From positions 62,001 through 126,000 of the forward strand of contig JBLDXI010000038.1 in NCBI GenBank assembly GCA_047495785.1: a DNA stretch of 64,000 bases. Reading direction: 5' to 3'. The stretch is from Lepidodermella squamata. Lineage: Eukaryota; Gastrotricha. Both the position numbers and the translations under genes were made by a program. Shown one piece after another: positions 12,110 to 21,988 of the stretch; within the stretch, counting starts at the first letter, position 1; each line of letters opens with the position of its first letter. Under the pieces are notes generated by a model that was not told where the DNA came from, ran no database searches, and worked only from the letters and a program-made list of their open reading frames with translations.

Positions 12110-14845
12110 ATGGAATTTGATTGTGGAGCTGAGTCATCCGAGTTTGTGATTGCCGAGCAACGATTTGCCCAACAAGTCACCGATTTGGCTGCAGTTGCCG
12201 AGAGCAAAGCTGCCGAGGCACCTAACGTTCTTGAAACTGGTCAGAAGCTTCCGTGTCGACTACGCCGTAACGTTCAGTTCAAGGAATTCCTCCAGAAAAA
12301 GAAGGACAGAAAAGCTCAAAAGCGCTACTTTGAAGCTGCGAATCCAGACGATCCGCCAATGAACGACCCCGCTAAGCGAACTCGTTTGATCAAAATTGCG
12401 GCTGATCCCTCTAAAACACCCCTGCAAAAGTTGAACGAGTTGAACGTAACTTACGGCATCGAATGCGAAGCAGTACCGAATTCAAGCCTGTTCAAAGCTG
12501 TCATAAAATTCGAAGATCAAATTCTCGAAGGTATGAATCATAATTTTATATATTTAGCCGACTGGCTTGATCTTGTTTCTAAATATCAAAGCCTACGGGG
12601 CAGTCATGAAAAAGACTTGATAGAAGCTTTATGTACTGATCAGTAATTGAGCTTCTCTTTTCTTTTCTGTCTGTTCAAGGCGTTGCTAGTTCGAAACAAG
12701 ATGCTAAGCAGAAAGTGGCGGCGGATCTTGTGAAGCAAATAACGGGCGACATTGCGCCTGATGTCGATGCTACGGCTATCGATGGCGCATCTTCTACTGA
12801 CGAGGGAGTGGCGAAAACCCCACTGTCGATTTTGAACGAAATTTTCGGCGCATCCAATGTCATTTGGATTGATCCGGGTACGCAATCGTCCTTTAGTGCG
12901 CCCTTTACTGCGCGTGTATCCCTCGCTAGCCATGGTGAGTTTTTCGGAAGCGGGCGTGGTAAGAAAGACGCGCGTCATGCAGCCGCCCTAGCTGCTGTTT
13001 TGCGACTTTTTAACGTTCCTTCAATTCGCGGCTATTCGAACGATCAGCTGAAAATCATGATCCAGCAGTTTCGTCTTCAGGGCGTTATCAATACGGGCCA
13101 AATCGGCGCTCCTGTCAGCGTGCTTGTCGACAATAATTCAAACACCAGTGTTCATAGTCCTGTTCTGAGAATCGCTACACCGAAAAGCGAGCAAGTGACG
13201 CCGTCGAATTCGCTCATCCCGCCTGTCTTAGGCAATTATGTGGGTAGCGCCAAGTCTAATACGCCCATCGCAACCAAATCTCACCTGCAAATTTTGAACG
13301 AGAAATATGGAGCTGATAAAGTCACGTAAGTTGAATTGCATTCGATTTCACACTAGATTATGGCTGTAATTTTAGGATAACGTTCATTGGCGAAGAAGGT
13401 CCGCCGAACAAGCGAACCTTTCACGTGAAAATTAAGGTGGAAGGAGTGGCCGAAGAATTTGTTACTTTTGGCTCTTCGAAGCAAGAGGCCAAGCAGAATG
13501 CGGCAGGTAAAACCTCAATATTTTAGAATTCACGCTTTTATTAAGCTGGAATCTTTTGTTAGCTATGGTCTTGGCTTCATTGAACCTAATGGATCCTATC
13601 AAACCTGAAGCAGCTGTCAATCAGGCTTCGATTAGCGTGTTGCCTGGCTCGAATGGCAAGGCGAGGCACAACGCCTGGTCTGATTATGTCGGCAGGCTGA
13701 TCCAGAACAAATTTCATGAGTTGACTGAAGGGACGGAATGGAACCGAAAGACAGTGCTAGCTGGTGTTGTGATGACAGTTGGCGATGACTACCAAGCTAC
13801 AGCCCAGCCTATTTGCATCGCTACGGGCACGAAATGCATCTCGGCGACCAAATTGTCAATGACGGGTTCGGCTCTTCTCGATTGCCATGCGGAGATTCTG
13901 TGTCGTAGGGCGCTGTGTCGCTACTTCTACTCACATTTACTTGCGATGGATAATGAAAAACTGGCCTCGACCGCAATTTTCGAGCGAAGGCCGGATGGCC
14001 AGCCGGGTTACCGCCTGAAGCCTGATTTTAAATTCCATTTATACATTTCCACCGCGCCGTGCGGAGACGCTCGCGTGTTTTGCCCTGCTGATGACGCTGT
14101 GATGCTGGATGCCTCGGGGAATGCAGATAAACACCCGAATCGCGTCAACCGAGGTTTGCTTCGGACGAAGGTTGAGAGTGGCGAGGGTACTATCCCTTCA
14201 GTCGAAGAAGCTCACCAAACATGGGACGGAATTCACGGCGGAGATCGTTTAGTTGTGGTTTCTTGTTCGGATAAAATCATGGCCTGGAACCATTTAGGCG
14301 TCCAAGGGAACTTGCTCGCCCAATTTATTGAACCGATTTATTTGACGTCAATCATTGTTGCGAGTGCCTTTAACCAAGATCACCTTGAGCGCGCTTTAGT
14401 CAAGCGTTTACCGCCACTGGACCTGACTGACAATCCGCACTCGCTGCACCAGCCTGAAATTTTGTCAACTTCGCGGCCAGAACCGCGAGTTCCCTCGAAA
14501 CCACCCCGCCATAGTTTGTTGTGGACTGTCTGCGACCGGGCTTTCGAAGTGATCGACTGTTCAACTGGCCGTCTCTTAGACTCGAACCATCCGTCAAGTG
14601 TCGCGAAGTTGACCCTATTCCGGCTATATGCGGCCGTTGAGCCGAAATTGACAAAAATCATACAGAGCGGCGGCTTCAACCCGAGCTCGACTTCATATCG
14701 CGATGTCAAAAAGCAAAATGCTGCTTATGTGAAGGCTAAACAAGCGCTGCTCAACTCAGTTTTAGACAACTTCATAGGCTACTGGCCGATAAAGCCTCCT
14801 GAGATCGAGACATTCATCCTGCCGAGTCAACCGGCTCAAAACTGA
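12110..14845 (+). CDS. ADAR: ADAR: adenosine deaminase acting on double-stranded RNA
   Basis: Converts adenosine to inosine in double-stranded RNA. Four exons (12110-12530, 12680-13325, 13376-13506, 13563-14845) encode 826 residues. Three dsRNA-binding domains start at about residues 102 (KTPLQKLNELN), 186 (KTPLSILNEIFG) and 340 (KSHLQILNEKYG), each ending in the usual K-K/Q-x-A-x-x-x-A-A helix. The deaminase domain (about 425-826) keeps the zinc and proton-shuttle motif HAE (H508), PCGDAR (C566) and SCSDK (C634), so all ligands are present. No Z-DNA-binding domain is visible. The start is the first ATG of an open exon, and a short basic stretch (residues about 60-70) could be a nuclear signal. 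The domain count resembles ADAR1 while the lack of Z-alpha resembles ADAR2, so orthology is not assigned. Confidence 0.95.
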
Positions 14846-14994
14846 TTCATGTGCAAATATATTCGTCGCTCTTGATCCGTAGTGCTTGCACAATTAATTA
14901 TACAATCTATTTGTAAAAAAGTTTGAATTTTCGCATCAACTTTTTTGTTTTCTCTTCTTTTAGTATTTTTGAGTTTGTCTTATTGGTAATATCA

Positions 14995-15885
14995 ATGTCA
15001 AATGAGCCGCCACCGCCAAGTTACGACCAGTTGTTTGGAGGATCTCTGCCTAACAACTTGCCACCCTACAACCCAGCTGTTTATAACCAAAGTAATAACG
15101 GGCCGAGAACCTCGTTCGCAGCGGCCGGTATCAACAATCCTACGCCTTACCCAATCACCAGTAATCCTACGCCTTACCCACCATCGCCAGCAGCTGCTCA
15201 AATTCCATTTGTAGTCGACGATGAATCGGCGATGTGGTTTGCGGCGGTTGACGAAAATTCAGACGGGCGAATCACAATGCACGAACTTCGCGAAGCGCTG
15301 ATAAATTTCGACGGCAAGCCGTTCGACGTTCGAACGTGTCATTTCCTTGTGCGAATGTTCGACGACAATGGCGACGGTACAATTGATGTCAATGAATTTT
15401 GCGCATTGAAGGGCTACATCGACAAGTGGAAGCGCGAATTCGATGAAGTAGACACGGATCGTTCCGGAAATATCGACAGAAATGAATTTACTCAAGCTCT
15501 AACAAATCTTGGATATAACTTGTAAGTTATTTCAATTTACCGGGAATAAGGTTGTTATTTGAAATTATCTAAGATCGCCTCAATTTTCGTCCTCTGTAAT
15601 GCGCGTTTTTGGTAACACTGGTAACAAAAGCCGCATGAATTTCGACGCTTTCATTCGCTCATGTGCCTTTATTCACTCGATGTCCTCTGTTTTCTCTGCA
15701 AAAATGTCTCAGCGTTCACCTGTTGATGCTGGTGCTACGTTTTTCAACTCGCCCACCTCGGGAACTGTTTCCTTTTCGTACGAAGAAGTAAGCTTTACTG
15801 CCAAATTTATTTGATGGTTAATTTTTCAACATTTTTTTTCTAGTTGGCCAAAACTATTTTTGAGTTTGCGTTGACTGACGACTAA
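14995..15885 (+). CDS. Penta-EF-hand (PEF) protein 1 of the tandem cluster, peflin/ALG-2-like
   Basis: A calcium-binding adaptor of the ALG-2/peflin/sorcin family, usually cytosolic and recruited to membranes or COPII sites by calcium. Exons 14995-15521, 15574-15787 and 15844-15885 give 260 residues. The N-terminus is Pro/Asn/Tyr-rich and begins MSNEPPPPSYDQLF, which holds a PPxY (WW-domain) motif. EF1 DENSDGRITMHE, EF2 DDNGDGTIDVNE and EF3 DTDRSGNIDRNE have full sets of oxygen ligands; EF4 and EF5 are degenerate, as usual for the family, with EF5 serving for dimerisation. I chose ATG 14995 because the upstream in-frame sequence is T-rich, contains a TTTTAG acceptor-like site at 14959-14964 and looks untranslated. 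It is the first of three PEF genes in a row with shared intron positions. Confidence 0.92.
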
Positions 15886-16346
15886 TTGTTACCGTTTCCG
15901 GCTGTATTTTGTTTTCGACTTCATTCAGCTGCAGTCGCGTACGTTTTCTGTTCGATGATGTGTTTTTTGCGGCGTTTTCATCTTGACCTGCTGCTTCCTG
16001 TGGGACTAATTTTGTTGCACGACTGCACTCGATAAAAATGACAATACAACGATTGATGCTAACAAACACGTAAATCTCATGTGGCTTCCTTTTACCTAGA
16101 GTAGATTATCTTTACTACTTTTTTGAAACTTGTCACAAACTATTCCTTACATTGCGATCTGCTTACATATTCTTGATATTACCATACGTATTGTCGTTGT
16201 TGGAATTTATTCATCAAATTATATTTTTCAGCATTGATGAGGTACTTTTTTAGAAGAGCTTCGCATCAAAAATCTGGCGCAATAATATCAATAAAAGATC
16301 TATATAAAGTCGGCTTTCGTTGCTTAGATTTTTGCAATTCGTTTGA
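15886..16346. other. Intergenic DNA upstream of the kinase-PEF gene
   Basis: Short spacer holding the 3' UTR of PEF gene 1 and the promoter of the kinase-PEF gene. A TATA-like box TATATAAA is at 16301-16308, about 40 nt before the start codon. AATAAA-type signals occur around 16289. No further gene was seen. Confidence 0.5.
16301..16308 (+). promoter_or_regulatory. TATA box of the kinase-PEF gene
   Basis: TATATAAA stands 39 nt upstream of the ATG at 16347, consistent with a very short 5' UTR and a TATA-driven, possibly tissue-restricted promoter. It is based on sequence match and spacing only. Confidence 0.45.
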
Positions 16347-18194
16347 ATGCACCATGCCACTGCGTCCGCTTTTCCTCAACCACTCAACCAGAGATACGAG
16401 GTGATCAATGCGCTAGGCAAAGGTAGATTCGGGGTCGTCTACAAGGTCCGTGATTTAGAAGCTAGCGATGAGAGCGAGCGGCTGAAAGTCGTTAAACGAA
16501 TCAATGTAGAAGGCGTCGATCAGGACGAGATCAGGGCTATAATCGAAGAGGCTAGGTTACAGTCGACCCTCAGCCACGTCAACATCGTGAAATACTTTGA
16601 CAGCTTCACAGAGGCGCAAGTTTTCGCTATTGTCACCGAATTCTGCGAGCATGGCGATTTGCGATCTCAAATCACTGTAAAACGTCAATCAGGAACATTG
16701 TTCGATCAATCAGTAGTTTTAAATTGGTTCAATCAGCTAATGCGGGCTGTCGAGTATATTCACGAACGAAGAATTTTGCATCGCGACATCACTCCAGGGT
16801 TTGAACGCTGAAATTCGCCTCAATTATGCTTGATTTCTCAAATCTAGGAACATCTTTCTGAAAGGCGATGTGGTTAAATTGGGTGATTTCGGATGCTCTC
16901 GCTTGGTAGAAAGCGCCCTTGACCCTGCTCAAACTTTCACCGGGACGCCGCTCTACATGAGTCCGGAAATGCTGAATCGAGAAAGTTATGGCTCAAAGAC
17001 CGATATTTGGTCATGTGGCTGTGTTTTGTTCGAGTTGTGCGCTCTTCAGTCTCTCTTCACCGCCTCGAATGGCGTCGTAAGCCTGTCGGTTGAAGTGAGC
17101 CAAAAGGTTATTCCTCATCTTCCGAGCAGTTTTTCGACGGATTTAGACCATATTTTTCGGCTGTAAGTCATTGGCCTTATGAAGAGTTTAGGATGAAACA
17201 ATTAATTTCTAGGATGCTTGAGAAAAATCCTACACGGCGTCCCGATGCCTCAGAAATTCTTAGAATGCCACTAATGTCAACTATTGCCGAGTCGACAATT
17301 AATTCATTTAAAACCCAGCGATCGAGGAGGCGGAGACGACGTCGCCGATTAGGTTTGCCATCTGAGACATCATTCCCAGTCGACTCGTGTCCAATCGACC
17401 CCGAGACTAAAATGTGGTTCGAGGTTTGAAATTCACGAAAAAAATTTAAATTTAAAATTCAAAGGGTCTCTTATCAGGAGCTCGATACTGACCGCAGTGG
17501 TTTCATAAGTAGTCGAGAGATACAATCAGCTCTTTTCAAGAGTGGTGGAAGGTCTTTCAACGAGAAAGCCGTTCGGGTTTTCTTCGAGCTTTTCGACGTT
17601 AACCAGTTTGTCATTGAATTTGACCTGTTTACTATTCATAAGGCATTGTTTCCCCTTAGTGATGACATTTTCGATATCAACGAATTCGCAGAAATTATCG
17701 ATTTCATCCGTCGAAAACAGACAGAATTTGACTCAATGCTCTTCCTCAATGTCAAACACATGGGTCTGCCAACCTTTGCGGCGACATTGGAAAAATATCT
17801 TGGTTACAAATTGTAACATTTTAAATGACACACTTCTCGCCTTTGATTTACTTAGTGCGATCTTTTTGCACAAATTATGAATCATCACCAAGCAAAAAAT
17901 GCAGCGATGATTCATAATTATTAGCTCTTGTTCGCACTAAGTAGTTCATTTTTCAGTTCTTCCGATCTCATCGCGTTGGCAGTGAAGAAATTTGGCAATG
18001 GCGAAAGCATTTCCTTCGATGGCTATCTTATCGCCGCCGCATTTTTCAAAGTATTGGACGAAAAGTTCGGGGATGCTGGCTCCAAGGGTTTAACTTTCAA
18101 CGAAGTAAGTTGAGTGCATTGAACAACTTTTTCATGGTCTACATGGTATTTGTCTTCTTTTCAGTTTGTTCTTGAACGCTTGCTGCAGTTTTAA
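16347..18194 (+). CDS. NEK11-like protein kinase fused to a penta-EF-hand domain
   Basis: Seven exons (16347-16798, 16848-17162, 17213-17423, 17478-17605, 17660-17812, 17957-18104, 18165-18194) encode 478 residues. Residues about 17-290 are a Ser/Thr kinase closest to NEK11 by eye ([53 protein letters not shown]). The glycine loop GKGRFG, ATP Lys50, HRD (145-147) and DFG (164-166) are present, but the catalytic-loop Lys is Thr149 (HRDITPGN). An eight-Arg stretch, perhaps a nuclear signal, leads into a PEF domain (315-478). EF1 [12 protein letters not shown] is intact, EF2 [12 protein letters not shown] is partly kept, EF3 has lost its ligands, and the end matches PEF proteins. One exon (17213-17423) carries both the kinase end and the first PEF helix. 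PEF genes lie on both sides. Calcium control of the kinase is inferred. Confidence 0.85.
17850..17942. repeat. Nested perfect palindrome inside an intron of the kinase-PEF gene
   Basis: Outer arms ACTTAGTGCGA (17850-17860) and TCGCACTAAGT (17932-17942) and inner arms AATTATGAATCATC (17873-17886) and GATGATTCATAATT (17906-17919) are perfect inverted repeats around a 19-nt loop, with a symmetric 12-nt internal loop. They lie within the 144-nt intron 17813-17956, ending 14 nt before the acceptor. The intron is about three times longer than its neighbours, so this may be a small inverted-repeat insertion. Confidence 0.75.
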
Positions 18195-18360
18195 CATTTT
18201 TTTCTGAGAAACTAATTTGGCATGTAATTCTGTGATCCACCAAACTGTGATAACCTCAAACATTTCACCTTCATTTGTTTTTCTTGCTGAATTATATACA
18301 TTTTTGACGTCTGTTTATTGCGTGAATCAATCTTTATTTTAGTTTTTTCGAGTAATATAC

Positions 18361-20747
18361 ATGGCATCAGGTTACGGCGGCTATGCCCCACCTTCTGGCG
18401 GGCCTTACGCTCAGGCCAACTATGGCCAGCCGAATTCGGCGCAATACGGCCAGCCTGGCCAACCCCCACCTGGCTCAGCCTACGGTCAGCCGCCTCAATC
18501 AGCGCAGCAATACCGACCCGGTCAACCTTACGGCCAGCCTGCTTATGCTCAAGGGCCCCCGCAGCAGCAGCAGCAGCAGCCGCCCTATGGCCAACCATCT
18601 TACCCTCCACCGTCCGCTCAACCGAATCAGTACGGCCAGCCGGCATATAACCAAGGGCCTCCGAACCCTGGTCAACCTCCGTATAACCAAGGGCCCTCGA
18701 ACCCTGGTCAGCCGCCGTATGGTCAGGTTCCTCCTTATGGGCAACCGGCAGGGAATTACGGCCAGCCACCGCAGCAAAACTACTACCCAGGGTTGGACCA
18801 GGATTCGGTTGGCTGGTTTCAAGCTGTAGCTGGTGGCCGGGATCGAATAACTGCCCATCAGTTAAGAGAGGCACTTATCAACCCATCAGGGGGTCAGCCG
18901 TTCGACATGAGAACCTGCAACATGTTGATCAGAATGTTCGACAAAAATCGGTAAAAAAAAAATGGAAATTTAAAAGATTAACAAACAATTGCTTATCATC
19001 CGAAATTTTAGTGATGGAACGATGGATTGCCCCGAGTTTTGCGCTTTGCGAGATTTCATTAATCAATGGAAAATGCAATTCGACCGGTACCGTAACGGGT
19101 CCTAACTTTGGACAAAACACCTTTTTTAATTTTAAAAAATTCGGTTTTCGTCTAAAAAAATGGAAAAAAATATCCAAACCTCCGCCCAAGGAAGCTGCGT
19201 GGACAGGTGAAGTTTGGAAAATTTAGAAGCTCACCTTGATTTTAAAAAAATTGGTAAAGAAACCTCTAAATTTGGACACTCGTTCCCAAATTTGGACACC
19301 TCATTTGCATATGCTAATTCGACCTTACACACATTTTATTTCTTGTTGCGCAATTTTTCTCGTGTTTTTAAAGGCGACTTTTGTAGCCGCGCGCTTAAGA
19401 CTAAAATAATGCTACCGATAGGATTCACTCATCGTCAGATTTAATGCAGATGTACGCAATACCAATTATACACCAGGATCTTAATACCGTTAATGAACCA
19501 TGAATCTTCTCGAAACTATGATAAACCAGGTGAAAATGTCTCTGAAGCACCGAGTCTCATTTAGAAAGTAGACGGAGGGATATCAGTTTGAGGTTAAACC
19601 ATGGGTTGAGGTTTGAATGAGTCGTGGAGTTTCTTTATCGCTGAACTATTGACATTTTTTACCGAAAGTGAACTGTCATTTGTCCCATAGTACGTGCTGT
19701 TCACCTGTTTAATTAAAGCTGGCGCCGTCGGATTTGTATTCGGATACATTATTATTCCCTATGCTCTCTAGCCAAAATCATGAAAGCATAGCCTAGGCCG
19801 GGAGTCATTAAGCTAATTCCAAGGTTCTATCAATGCGATGCCATTCTTTTCAAAAACTGACAAAAAGCATACATTTCGTTTGCATATGCATAGAGATAAA
19901 AATATCATTAAAAGTGTCCAAATTTAGAGGCTAAATTCAAAGTCACCTGTATCAAAATTGGCTTGTCCTTCTGCCGAGATTTTTTTACAGAATTTAGTTT
20001 AGGTAAATCCCCATTTGCAAAAAAAATTTCAGCCCCAACCGTTCACAGGTGAGCATTTGGCAAGGGGGGTCCCAAAACACCTTTCTGAGTGATCGAGCTT
20101 CGGCGATTTTTCGCAAATCGATAGTACATGAAAGTATTGGCAAATTTGGTACCGTTGGAAAGCCCACGAAGGGAGCTATTTTTCAGTGAAATTTCTAAAC
20201 TTTTATCAGTTATGCACAAATTGATATTTGGGGCTAAAGCTCAAAGTGTCCAAATTTGGGGTGTCCAAATTTAGGGCGCGTTACGGTATGTGCCCTAGTA
20301 ATTTTTCGTCATATTGATTTCATCGCATTTAAACAGAGTGGATTCTGACCGATCTGGTAATATAAACGTGAACGAATTCGGTACCGCAATGCAGCAATTA
20401 GGCTATCAATTGTAAGCCCTCTCAAGTTTTCAATTCTGGCTTGAATTTAGGATAACATTTTTTCAGATCACCGGCTTTTGCCGCTCAAGCAATGAAAAGT
20501 TTCGGTTCCGAGCAATCCTTGAAAAGGTCCATGAACTTTGACGGTTTCATTAGCTCATGCGCTTTGGTCCATTCAATGGCACGTATTTTCTTGTCAAAGC
20601 AACAACCCCCGTCTCAACAGCCCACCGGAAATGCTACTTTCGGTTTTGAAGAAGTAGGAATCGTCCCATTTTCGCGTAATCAGTTTGCTATAAATCGTTC
20701 TATTTCAGTTCATTCGACTTGTTTTCGAGCACGGACTCAGCGACTGA
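18361..20747 (+). CDS. Penta-EF-hand protein 3 of the cluster, peflin-like with Gly/Pro/Gln/Tyr-rich N-terminus
   Basis: Five exons (18361-18950, 19012-19086, 20337-20411, 20467-20653, 20709-20747) give 321 residues. The first about 140 residues are built of YGQP-like repeats with a Q6 run, like the N-terminus of peflin (PEF1), which partners ALG-2 in an ER-Golgi adaptor for CUL3-KLHL12. The PEF domain follows: EF1 is degenerate (AGGRDRITAHQL), EF2 DKNRDGTMDCPE and EF3 DSDRSGNINVNE are intact, EF4 and EF5 are weak. Introns after LGYQ-L (phase 2) and before the last exon (phase 0) match those of the other two cluster genes. The second intron (19087-20336) is swollen by a transposon that splits the splice donor. 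Antisense ORFs here only reflect the repeat composition. Confidence 0.92.
19090..20286. mobile_element. 1.2-kb non-coding DNA transposon with TA duplication, in a PEF gene intron
   Basis: The ends are inverted repeats: CCGTAACGGGTCCTAACTTT... from 19090, and the reverse complement of the right end reads CCGTAACGCGCCCTAAATTT... from 20286 (22 of 25 positions agree). TA flanks both ends (19088-19089 and 20287-20288). Inside are several copies of AAATTTGGACAC in both orientations near the ends (about 19265-19300, 19915 and 20245-20275), likely protein-binding repeats. There is no ORF of note, so this is a non-autonomous element of Tc1/mariner-like target choice; the family is not recognised. Removing it with one TA restores a 51-nt intron starting GTATGT. 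Confidence 0.85.
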
Positions 20748-20977
20748 GCATTCCATGTCGTTTTCGTGTACAATGCTACCCAGTGACTGCTTGCCGATTT
20801 CATGAGAATTTATCAAAATAATATGATTGCTATATTATTTGCTTCATCTCTTGATATTATTTTTATTCTTGGATACCATGCCACCTATGTCTCGGTTGCT
20901 GTCTATGGCTTGAATGTTTCCAAATTGCTAACGGTGTTCATTCTTGTTTCTGTGTAGACATTTTGTGATTCGTAAAA

Positions 20978-21988
20978 ATGGCGAAAGCTGGCAAAACTAA
21001 TAAAAAAGAGAAGGAGAAGATGGACAGTCAGCCGGCGTCAAATTTGACCAGTCAAATGAAACTCGCCGCGATAGCTATCGCCGTTTCCATTGCGGCCTAC
21101 CTTATCGCTGTTAGGCTCCGATCACCTGAGAAGGATGAAATCGTTCGCGAGCAATTTTTGCCAGTCCCATGCTCAGAGGACAGTTATGAAGACGAAAAAT
21201 ATAAATTTCCTGGTTAGTTACTGGTTCAATATTCCAATAATGAGACATTTTCATGGAATCCTAGGCTGCATTCCTACGACACGTTGCGGTCGATTTGTTA
21301 CCGATACCCTCATCTCGAAAGACGAAGCTACTCGCCTTCTGGATTTCGCGAAAAGAGGAATGTCCCTATCGGCGGGTGGATCAGGCGGGGCAACCATTTT
21401 CGACCTCAATTCCGGCGCTCTCTCAGTCGGCGAACAATTCGCGGTTATCTGGGCAATGGATAATAGTTCGCAAGTTCTGAAGCCTGAAGATTTCGAATTT
21501 TTCAAGTTAGCTTCTAACAAAAATTTGAAAAAACTGTTGACTCGAATTTTTCTTCTAGGTCTATACAGGCCAAAGCTAAAATGGCGATTGGTCACTTGTT
21601 CGGGCTGAGTGAAGACAGTTTTTATCTAACGGGCCCGTGCTTTTTCTCAAGATTGACATCAGCCCCCGCTGTTACCACCAATGACGAGTATTGGCACCGT
21701 CATGTTGACAAGGATACGTACGGAAAATTTATCTACACCGCGCTGATCTACCTCAATGACTTTGGCGCTGATTTCGAAGGCGGTAGATTCGTTTTTCTCG
21801 GTGATCAGAAAAACGCTACAGTTCTACCGAAAAAGGGTCGATTCTCAACATTCTCGTCGGGTGCCGAAAATCCGCATCTGGTGGAGCCGGTTACCCGGGG
21901 CGAGCGATACGCTCTAACAATCGCATTCGCCTGTGATACTTACGCTGCGATTCCAGTGCCAAAGTGGCGAGGCAAGTCGACGGTCTGA
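20978..21988 (+). CDS. OGFOD3: OGFOD3-like 2-oxoglutarate/Fe(II) oxygenase, single-pass membrane protein
   Basis: Exons 20978-21212, 21265-21505 and 21559-21988 encode 301 residues. A short Lys-rich N-terminus is followed by a transmembrane segment (about 30-48, LAAIAIAVSIAAYLIAVRL) and a prolyl-4-hydroxylase-type double-stranded beta-helix, suggesting a type II membrane enzyme of the secretory pathway. The iron site is H-x-D in YWHRHVDKDTYG plus the distal His in SGAENPHLVEP, with Arg in TRGERYALTIAF for 2-oxoglutarate. Motifs such as CGRFVTDTLI, LNSGALSVGEQF, DEYWH and EGGRFVFL agree with my memory of vertebrate OGFOD3, whose substrate is not established. AATAAA at 22071-22076 gives a short 3' UTR. 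Confidence 0.9.

Noticed and set aside
17606-17659. In-frame continuation through the EF2 region of the kinase-PEF gene
   Set aside because: Reading through adds 18 residues inside the EF2 loop; removing the 54-nt GT-AG intron restores a 12-residue EF-hand loop.
18212-18874. 220-codon antisense ORF opposite the third PEF gene
   Set aside because: It mirrors the Pro/Gln/Tyr repeat coding strand; the sense frame has clear EF-hands and splice sites.
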